From: Treponema sp. | GTDB taxonomy: Bacteria > Spirochaetota > Spirochaetia > Treponematales > Breznakiellaceae | DNA length: 11,837 bases | Assembly: GCA_031255615.1 (NCBI GenBank) | Contig: JAIRSD010000234.1 | Span: forward strand, 1-11,837 | Direction of reading: 5' to 3' | Shown: in pieces, positions 6,927-11,837 of the stretch | Numbering within the stretch: position 1 is the first letter of the stretch | Layout: the number at the start of each line of letters is the position of its first letter | Program-made: the position numbers and the translations under genes | The notes under the pieces: generated by a model | The model's input: only the letters and a program-made list of their open reading frames with translations | The model's database searches: none | Told to the model about the DNA's origin: nothing

Positions 6927-6955
6927 ACTATAACGCAAATGATCCTTAGCGGCAA
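6927..6955 (-). promoter_or_regulatory. Sigma70-type promoter for the HD-HAD pair
   Basis: On the minus strand TTGCCG (6955-6950) and TATAGT (6932-6927) are separated by exactly 17 bases. They match the TTGACA and TATAAT consensus at 4 and 5 of 6 positions. The leader to the GTG at 6873 would be about 47 bases. Confidence 0.55.
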
Positions 6956-7052
6956 AGGAGCGTCCGCAGGCGCGTCCTTTGATTCGGCCTTGTGCTCAAT
7001 TCGAAATTATTTGCGCCGCGCCGCAGGGCTTTCATATTTTGCAATCCGTACC

Positions 7053-7066
7053 GATAATAGAATAAT
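7053..7066 (+). promoter_or_regulatory. Possible -10 element placed for a leaderless mRNA
   Basis: GATAAT (7053-7058) matches the -10 consensus at 5 of 6 positions and ends eight bases before the ATG at 7067. No Shine-Dalgarno lies between them. No good -35 is visible at a 17-base spacing (TTTCAT). If used, the transcript would begin at or next to the start codon. Confidence 0.3.
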
Positions 7067-8179
7067 ATGGCCTCGAAAGGTTTTTCCTTTTTTTTCGCCC
7101 TGGCCCTTATCACGGGGGGAGGGATCGCCGCCCAGGATCTGATTATTTCCAGCAGGGATCTGCGGATTGAACAACGGGTGGACGGGGGGTTCCACCTTTT
7201 TATCCGGAAAAAACCCGATATCGGTTCGGTTCTCCTGGTAGAATCCACCAAGGATCCCCTGATGCGGGAAGACAACTACGCCTACCGGACGGAGCGGAAG
7301 AACGAGATAAACGGGAACGAACGGCGGATACTGAACGGCGTCCCCCTTCCCGGCGACCGCTTTTGGTATATCATCGATTCCACCCCGGAGCCCCACCCCG
7401 AATTGGGAGAAGCCTTCCAGCTCTACATCCCCTACCTTATCTACTACGGCTATGAGGATACCCGCCACGGGGAGATCTACGTGGTGGACGGAACATTTTT
7501 CAACCTCCGGGCCTTTAACCTGCCCTACGGGGATTACCGGGCCCCCTTCCACGACAATCCCTACGTTCTCCGGGTAACCCAAAGGCCCCTGGAAGGGAAA
7601 GCGGAGGACAACTACATGAACGACACGGTGGACGCCTTTACCGAGATAGCGAGGGCGGGGGGCGGGGCCCTGGTGTATTCCACGGGGCCGATGGATCTGG
7701 TGGATCGGATCAGGGAGATTCTGGAAAAGGAAAGGGGCAAGGCGGTGGATATCGTCCTCTGCCTGGACACAACCAACAGTATGCGGGACGACATCGACCA
7801 GATCCGCCGGTCCCTTATTCCCACGCTGAACGAGATGACCCCGGAATTTTCCGGCTTCAGAATCGGCATGGTCCTCTACAAAGACTACAACGACGAATAC
7901 CTGAACCAGGTAATCCCCTTTACCGACAACTTCTCCCGGTTCCAGCGGACCCTGAACAACATCCGGGTAGGAGGGGGCCGGGATATTCCTGAAGCGGTCT
8001 ACGAGGCCCTCTACGAAGGGGCGGTCCAATTCCCCTGGCAGGCGGAAAGCCGGATCATGATTCTTATCGGCGACGCCCCGCCCCACCCCCGGCAGCGGGG
8101 AAAGATCTCGGTGGAGATGGTGGATCGGGAAGTTCTAAACCAGAATATCCGGGTGAATGCCATCATTCTGCCCCAATGA
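7067..8179 (+). CDS. Secreted von Willebrand factor A-domain protein
   Basis: A 370-residue exported protein. Residues 1-22 form a signal peptide (MASKGFSFFF core, likely cut near IAAQD). Residues about 25-220 form a domain I do not recognise, rich in Tyr and acidic residues. From about 228 a von Willebrand A domain begins with VDIVLCLDTTNSM. Its metal-ion-dependent adhesion site reads D234-x-T236-x-S238, with D306 in GGRDIPE and D336 in LIGDAPPH; the first motif has Thr where most have Ser. The fold binds divalent metal and usually mediates protein contacts, here probably in the periplasm or on the cell surface. No Shine-Dalgarno precedes the ATG. Transcribed divergently from the HD-HAD pair; a modular stem-loop element begins within a few bases of the stop. 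The partner is unknown. Confidence 0.85.
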   Translation: MASKGFSFFFALALITGGGIAAQDLIISSRDLRIEQRVDGGFHLFIRKKPDIGSVLLVESTKDPLMREDNYAYRTERKNEINGNERRILNGVPLPGDRFWYIIDSTPEPHPELGEAFQLYIPYLIYYGYEDTRHGEIYVVDGTFFNLRAFNLPYGDYRAPFHDNPYVLRVTQRPLEGKAEDNYMNDTVDAFTEIARAGGGALVYSTGPMDLVDRIREILEKERGKAVDIVLCLDTTNSMRDDIDQIRRSLIPTLNEMTPEFSGFRIGMVLYKDYNDEYLNQVIPFTDNFSRFQRTLNNIRVGGGRDIPEAVYEALYEGAVQFPWQAESRIMILIGDAPPHPRQRGKISVEMVDREVLNQNIRVNAIILPQ

Positions 8180-8185
8180 AGCTCC

Positions 8186-8434
8186 CCGCCGCAGGCGGAA
8201 TCAGCGGGCGGCGCCGCAAAGGGCCTTTGGCGGCAGCCGCGCGGAGCGCGGCTGCCGCCCACCGAGCGGGGAAAATCCTTCAGGCGCCGGGCCGTAGGCC
8301 CGGCGCCTCAAAAGGCGAAAGCCGTGGCACGGCTTTCGCCCGCGCAAGGGATAGAAGCGGAATTCCCCGCCCTACAGGGGCGGGGAATTGGAGCGGATAG
8401 CCCGGTTTTTTTGCGAAGCAAAAAAATGCGCCCA
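8186..8434 (+). repeat. Modular stem-loop element, copy B
   Basis: Same linker order as copy A but with different stems. H0: CCGCC/GGCGG at 8186-8198, loop GCA. H1: 14 perfect bp at 8229-8242/8246-8259, loop GGA. Linker CACCGAGCGG..AAAATCCTTC at 8260-8281 (17 of 22 identical to copy A). H2: 12 bp at 8282-8293/8297-8308, loop GTA. An extra 12-bp hairpin at 8314-8325/8329-8340, loop GGC, is absent from copy A. The 20-base linker at 8341-8360 and the 15-base linker at 8392-8406 are identical to copy A. H3: 12 bp at 8361-8372/8378-8389. H4: seven T/A pairs plus GC at 8406-8414/8418-8426, loop GAA. Tail ATGCGCCCA at 8426-8434. It lies between two convergent genes. The strand shown is descriptive only. 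Confidence 0.8.
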
Positions 8435-8476
8435 ACCCACACGAAATATTCGAAATCCTCCAGGCCGGGATTGCCC

Positions 8477-8929
8477 TTATTGGAACACAAAGAAGGGAAA
8501 TTTTTTCTGCTCCCCCTCTTTTTTCTCGATGCTTTCGAGGACGATGAGGCAGAGCTGTTTAAACTGCTGGGGCAGGAGTTCCGCGTCGGGGCTGTCGTAG
8601 CGGACGAGCAGGGCGTTGAGTTCGTCCTTCGCTTCCTGGTACTTTTTCTGCTTGTAATGGATAAAGGCGATCTCGTATTCCGCGGTGAGGATCCAATCGT
8701 AGTTGGTCTGGTTCCGGTCCCGAAGGGCCTGGTAATATTGCAGGGCGGTGTTGTAGCGGTTCCGGTCGGAGGCTTCCTGGGCCCGCTGAACCAGTTCCTC
8801 CGAGGATATCTCGTCGGGGATAGTCTGAGGGGAAGTAGAACAGGCGCAGAGAAGCGCCGCCAAAAGGATTCCCCCGACAAGGGGGGGGGACAACCGGAAA
8901 AAGTGAATAACCATACGTTCATATACCAT
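8477..8929 (-). CDS. Small TPR lipoprotein, possibly BamD/YbgF-like
   Basis: A 150-residue exported protein. Residues 1-29 hold a hydrophobic signal ending LLCA before Cys30, a lipobox, so it is probably membrane-anchored through C30. Residues about 48-110 form helical tetratricopeptide-like repeats, with AQEASDRNRYNTALQYYQAL followed by EIAFIHYKQKKYQEAKDEL, and helices continue to near the end. Such repeats bind protein partners. The pattern recalls the start of BamD or YbgF-type envelope assembly proteins, but it is much shorter than BamD (about 240 residues), so I do not name it. The start is uncertain: ATG at 8929 or 8914, neither with a clear Shine-Dalgarno. It converges on the vWA gene across stem-loop copy B and diverges from argJ. 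Confidence 0.75.
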   Translation of the reverse strand: MVYERMVIHFFRLSPPLVGGILLAALLCACSTSPQTIPDEISSEELVQRAQEASDRNRYNTALQYYQALRDRNQTNYDWILTAEYEIAFIHYKQKKYQEAKDELNALLVRYDSPDAELLPQQFKQLCLIVLESIEKKEGEQKKFPFFVFQ

Positions 8930-8976
8930 GGGGAGATTGCAAGATCAATGCGTTCCCCGGGGCCTCCGCTTATCTA

Positions 8977-9000
8977 AACCATCGAAGGGGCCCGATGGTT
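8977..9000 (+). promoter_or_regulatory. Inverted repeat in the argJ upstream region
   Basis: AACCATCG (8977-8984) pairs exactly with CGATGGTT (8993-9000) around an eight-base loop. It lies 59 bases before the argJ ATG and just upstream of an AT-rich stretch with TACAAT (9024-9029), a possible -10. It could be an operator or leader hairpin; it does not resemble an arginine-repressor box. Confidence 0.3.
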
Positions 9001-9058
9001 CCTTAAAATTATATGCAACTATATACAATAGGGGGAATTTGTTTTTAAATTGGATACT

Positions 9059-10288
9059 ATGCGGGAAATTGAAGCGGGAGTTTGCGCCCCCCGGGGATTT
9101 CGGGCGGGGGGAATATGGTGCGGTATCAAGGAAGGTTCCCGAAAGCGGGACTTGGCTCTGATCTATTCGGAAAAGCCCTGTACGGCGGCGGCGCTGTTTA
9201 CCGCAAACCGGGTGCAGGCCGCCCCGGTGCTGATAAGCCGGAAACATCTGGCCGGGGGAATCCTCCGGGCGGTGATTGCCAATTCAGGGAACGCCAACGC
9301 CTGTACCGGGGAACCGGGGCTGGCCGCCGCCCGCCGCATGGCGGAACTGGCGGCGGGGGAGTTCGCCATCAACCCCCGGGAGGTGGCGGTGGCTTCCACC
9401 GGAGTCATTGGGGTGCCCCTGCCCATCGCCGCCATCGAGAGCAGCGTGAGTTCCCTGGCGGACAGCCTCCGTTCCGACGCCGCGGGCCATGAGGCGGCCC
9501 TGGAGGCGATCATGACCACCGACACCCGGAAGAAGGGGGGCGCCCTGGAATTTGAGCTTGAGGGCGACGGGTCTTTGCGGATCGGGGCCATGGCCAAGGG
9601 TTCCGGGATGATCCACCCCAATCTAGCTACCATGCTCTGCTTTATAACCACCGACGCGGCGATAAGCCGGGAACTTCTGGACCAGGCTCTGCGCCGGGCG
9701 GCGGGGCGTTCCTTTAACCGGGTGACCGTGGACGGGGATACCTCCACCAATGACACGGTGATTATCATGGCGAACGGGGAGGCGGGAAACGCGCCGATAG
9801 AGGCCGAAGGGCCGGCCTACGCCCGGTTCGCGGAGGCCCTGGAGGCCCTGTGCGTCAAGCTGGCCCGGGCCATGGCCCGGGACGGGGAGGGAGCCACCCG
9901 GCTGATGACCGTGGATCTGAAGGGGGCGCGGGACGAAGAATCCGCGGAGATTCTGGCCAAGGCGGTGGCTTCCTCCAGCCTGGTGAAGGCCGCCTGTTTT
10001 GGGGCGGACGCCAACTGGGGCCGGGTGCTCTGCGCCCTGGGTTACGCGGGGGTGGACTTTGACCCCGCCGCCGTGGCGGTGCGCTTTGCCAGCGCCGCCG
10101 GGGAAATTACGGTCTGCAAGGCCGGCCTGCCGGTCCCCTTTTCCGAGGAGGAGGCAAAGCGGATCCTTTCCCAGGATGAGATTGAAATCCGCGTCGATCT
10201 GGCCGGCGGGGGGCCCGGGGCCGCGACGGTCTGGGGCTGCGATTTAAGCTACGACTATGTGAAAATTAACGGAGATTACCGTTCGTAA
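9059..10288 (+). CDS. argJ: Bifunctional ornithine acetyltransferase / N-acetylglutamate synthase
   Basis: Transfers acetyl from N-acetylornithine to glutamate, recycling the acetyl group in arginine synthesis; some members also use acetyl-CoA. About 409 residues, the usual length. The N-terminus (EAGVCAPRGFRAGGI) and IANSGNANACTGEPG are family signatures. The self-cleavage and nucleophile site is in KGSGMIHPNLATML, where the Thr near residue 191 becomes the N-terminus of the beta chain. GDTSTNDT and GADANWGRVLCALGYAG are also conserved. I start at the ATG at 9059, giving MREIEAGV as in relatives; a TTG at 9050 in frame is the alternative. The Shine-Dalgarno is weak (GGA four bases before the ATG, AGGGGG further up). 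First gene of argJ-argB-argD, 20 bases from argB. Whether it is truly bifunctional cannot be read from sequence; no argA is in the window. Confidence 0.95.
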   Translation: MREIEAGVCAPRGFRAGGIWCGIKEGSRKRDLALIYSEKPCTAAALFTANRVQAAPVLISRKHLAGGILRAVIANSGNANACTGEPGLAAARRMAELAAGEFAINPREVAVASTGVIGVPLPIAAIESSVSSLADSLRSDAAGHEAALEAIMTTDTRKKGGALEFELEGDGSLRIGAMAKGSGMIHPNLATMLCFITTDAAISRELLDQALRRAAGRSFNRVTVDGDTSTNDTVIIMANGEAGNAPIEAEGPAYARFAEALEALCVKLARAMARDGEGATRLMTVDLKGARDEESAEILAKAVASSSLVKAACFGADANWGRVLCALGYAGVDFDPAAVAVRFASAAGEITVCKAGLPVPFSEEEAKRILSQDEIEIRVDLAGGGPGAATVWGCDLSYDYVKINGDYRS

Positions 10289-10298
10289 TTCGCGGAAT

Positions 10299-10303
10299 GG
10301 AGG
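10299..10303 (+). promoter_or_regulatory. Shine-Dalgarno that sets the argB start
   Basis: GGAGG lies five bases before the ATG at 10309 and overlaps the last G of an earlier in-frame ATG at 10297. That placement fits 10309 and makes 10297 unlikely, since 10297 has no ribosome-binding sequence of its own. Confidence 0.7.
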
Positions 10304-10308
10304 CCGTC

Positions 10309-11181
10309 ATGAGCAGCGCCGGGGAAGCGGAAATTCTTGTCCATGCCTTACCCTATATTCAACAGCACCGGGGCAGGACCATCGTGGTAAAGTACGGCGG
10401 AAACGCGATGATCAACGAGACACTGAAGACCCAGGTGATCCAGGACATTGTGTTGATGAACTATGTGGGAATCCGGGTCATCCTGGTCCACGGCGGAGGA
10501 CCGGAGATAGAGTCCCTGCTTAAGCGGCTGGGAAAGGAAAGCCGTTTTGTCCAGGGACTCCGTTACACCGACGGGGAGACCATGGAGGTAGTCCAGATGG
10601 TTCTCTGCGGCAAGGTGAATAAGGACATTGCCGCCCTTATCGAAAACGCCGGGGGCAGGGCGGTGGGGCTCTGCGGTATTGACGGGGCTACGTTGAAGGC
10701 CCGCCGTATGGCCGCCGCCGGGGGGGAGGACCTGGGCCTGGTGGGGGAGATTGAGGAGGTGGACACGGCCCTGCTGAACGCCCTGTTGGACAGCGGGATC
10801 ATCCCGGTCCTTTCCTCCGTAGCCCTGGGCCTGGGGGAAGACGGGGGCCGCGCCCTGAACGTCAACGCCGACACCGCCGCCGCCAGGGTGGCCGCCGCGG
10901 TGAAGGCGGAAAAACTCCTCCTTATGACCGATGTCCGGGGGATTCTGCGGGACACGGCGGACCCCGGTTCCCTGATTCATACCGCCACCCTGGCGGAGTT
11001 GGAGGTCCTGAAACGCGAGGGGGTGGTGAGCAAGGGGATGATTCCCAAGGTGGACTGCTGCGCCATCGCCCTTTCCGGCGGGGTGGCGCGGGCCCACATC
11101 ATCGACGGCAGGGAACCCCATTCTCTCATCGTAGAACTTTTCACCGATGAGGGGGTGGGAACCATGGTGAGTTCAACCTAG
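10309..11181 (+). CDS. argB: N-acetylglutamate kinase
   Basis: Phosphorylates N-acetylglutamate with ATP, the second step of arginine synthesis, in the cytoplasm. About 290 residues, an amino acid kinase fold of normal length. The phosphate-binding motif KYGGNAM is at residues 28-34, HGGGPEI at 61-67, substrate-binding FVQGLRYTD at 80-88, then NVNADTAAARVA and TDVRGIL for nucleotide binding and SKGMIPKV near the end. The N-terminal helix before KYGG (EILVHALPYIQQ) is the type found in hexameric, arginine-inhibited enzymes, which usually accompany the ArgJ acetyl cycle, so feedback inhibition is likely. The start at 10309 is chosen on GGAGG; 10297 would add four residues. It follows argJ closely, and argD begins 14 bases after its stop. 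Confidence 0.96.
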   Translation: MSSAGEAEILVHALPYIQQHRGRTIVVKYGGNAMINETLKTQVIQDIVLMNYVGIRVILVHGGGPEIESLLKRLGKESRFVQGLRYTDGETMEVVQMVLCGKVNKDIAALIENAGGRAVGLCGIDGATLKARRMAAAGGEDLGLVGEIEEVDTALLNALLDSGIIPVLSSVALGLGEDGGRALNVNADTAAARVAAAVKAEKLLLMTDVRGILRDTADPGSLIHTATLAELEVLKREGVVSKGMIPKVDCCAIALSGGVARAHIIDGREPHSLIVELFTDEGVGTMVSST

Positions 11182-11195
11182 TTTTGGAGGAAAAA

Positions 11196-11837
11196 ATGGC
11201 TGATGTCTTTATGAATACCTACCACCGGCTGCCGGTGACCTTTAGCCGGGGGGAAGGGGCCTGGCTCTTCGACACGGAGGGGAAGAAGTACCTGGATTTT
11301 GGCTCCGGCATCGCGGTGAACTGTCTGGGCCACGCCTATCCGCCCCTGGTTAAGGCTGTCGCGGAGCAGGCGGCCAGGCTGAACCACGTGTGCAACTACT
11401 ACCAGAGCGACGTGTCTGCGGCTTTTGCGGAAAATCTGACGGCCGCCTGCGCCCCCGCGGGGATGAAGCGGGTGTTCCTGGCCAATTCCGGGGCGGAGGC
11501 CAATGAGGGGGCCATCAAGATTGCCCGGAAGTACTCCCTCCTTGCCCACGGCTCCAACCGGCACCGAATCGTGACCCTGCGGGGGAGCTTCCACGGCAGG
11601 ACCGTAACCACCCTGTCGGCCACCGGGCAGGACCAGTTCCATAAGGACTTTGGCCCCTTTACCGAGGGCTTTGCCTATGTCCCCGCCGGGGATCTGGCGG
11701 CCCTGGACCGGGCCCTGGACCCGCATACGGTGGCGGGCTTTCTGGTGGAGCCTGTCCAGGGGGAAAGCGGCATCAGGCCCCAGGAACCGGAGTACCTCAA
11801 ACGGGCCGCCGAACTCTGCGCCGAAAGGGACATCCTG
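11196..11837 (+). CDS. argD: Acetylornithine aminotransferase, 3' end cut by window edge
   Basis: A pyridoxal-phosphate enzyme that transfers an amino group from glutamate to N-acetylglutamate semialdehyde, giving N-acetylornithine. The 214 residues present are a class III aminotransferase N-terminal half: TYHRLPVTFSRGEGAWLFD, LDFGSGIAVNCLGHAYP, NSGAEANEGAIKIAR at about 97-111, GSFHGRT at 130-136 and LVEPVQGESG near 183-192. The cofactor-binding Lys lies in the missing half; the whole enzyme is usually about 400 residues. The start is clear: GGAGG five bases before the ATG at 11196. Related class III enzymes such as succinylornithine or ornithine aminotransferase look similar, but the position after argJ and argB supports argD. 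Confidence 0.92.
   Translation, partial: MADVFMNTYHRLPVTFSRGEGAWLFDTEGKKYLDFGSGIAVNCLGHAYPPLVKAVAEQAARLNHVCNYYQSDVSAAFAENLTAACAPAGMKRVFLANSGAEANEGAIKIARKYSLLAHGSNRHRIVTLRGSFHGRTVTTLSATGQDQFHKDFGPFTEGFAYVPAGDLAALDRALDPHTVAGFLVEPVQGESGIRPQEPEYLKRAAELCAERDIL

Noticed and set aside
7007..8086. Long minus-strand open frame (359 codons) antisense to the vWA gene
   Set aside because: The plus-strand frame has a signal peptide and a clear vWA domain. The antisense frame is rich in Val, Gly, Pro and His without motifs, as expected for a shadow in GC-rich DNA.
8406..8434. H4 of copy B as an ordinary terminator
   Set aside because: The T-run and A-run are both inside the stem and no T-run follows in either direction. 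In copy A the same slot is filled by a GC stem, so termination is not the shared role.
9001..9030. Arginine-repressor box before argJ
   Set aside because: The AT-rich stretch has a weak inverted repeat but does not fit the TGAAT-type half sites of known ARG boxes.
10348..11121. Minus-strand open frame (257 codons) antisense to argB
   Set aside because: argB is unmistakable on the plus strand; the antisense product is low-complexity and has no family features.

Overview
The window looks like a chromosomal segment from a host-associated spirochete, most likely a Treponema relative. The evidence is a class I (archaeal-type) lysyl-tRNA synthetase, loose spirochete-style lipoboxes, and a secreted FadL/PorV-like outer-membrane barrel behind a lipoprotein. 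GC content is high and uneven. The genus is inference only.

Layout, left to right. Minus-strand lysS runs off the left edge (1-998). A 749-base gap (999-1747) carries a degenerate ACGAAGG-type repeat, a 16-bp hairpin and copy A of a modular stem-loop element. A plus-strand pair follows: an unrecognised lipoprotein (1748-2461) and an outer-membrane beta-barrel (2472-3689), closed by a strong terminator and a second long hairpin. UDP-glucuronate decarboxylase (3951-4922) stands alone. The next gap (4923-5383) is mostly a tandem duplication of about 197 bases that ends inside the 3' end of the following gene. An overlapping minus-strand pair comes next, an HD-domain phosphohydrolase followed by a HAD phosphatase (6873 to 5384), behind a good promoter. 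A secreted von Willebrand A protein (7067-8179) points the other way. Copy B of the modular element begins just after its stop codon, and a minus-strand TPR lipoprotein (8929-8477) lies beyond it. The window ends in argJ-argB-argD, with argD cut by the right edge.

How the genes work together. argJ, argB and argD give the acetyl-cycle steps of ornithine/arginine synthesis; argC is not in this window. Four genes encode exported envelope proteins: two lipoproteins, one barrel and one vWA protein. The HD and HAD genes are probably translationally coupled.

The most unusual content is non-coding. Two elements 6.8 kb apart (about 1312-1552 and 8186-8434) share short linkers that are identical or nearly so, in the same order, including a 20-base, a 15-base and a 9-base block. 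The hairpins between the linkers are near-perfect but have unrelated arm sequences, and most have three-base loops. Conserved joints with fully replaced but still paired stems suggest a structured RNA or a mobile palindromic element. I cannot assign it to a named family.
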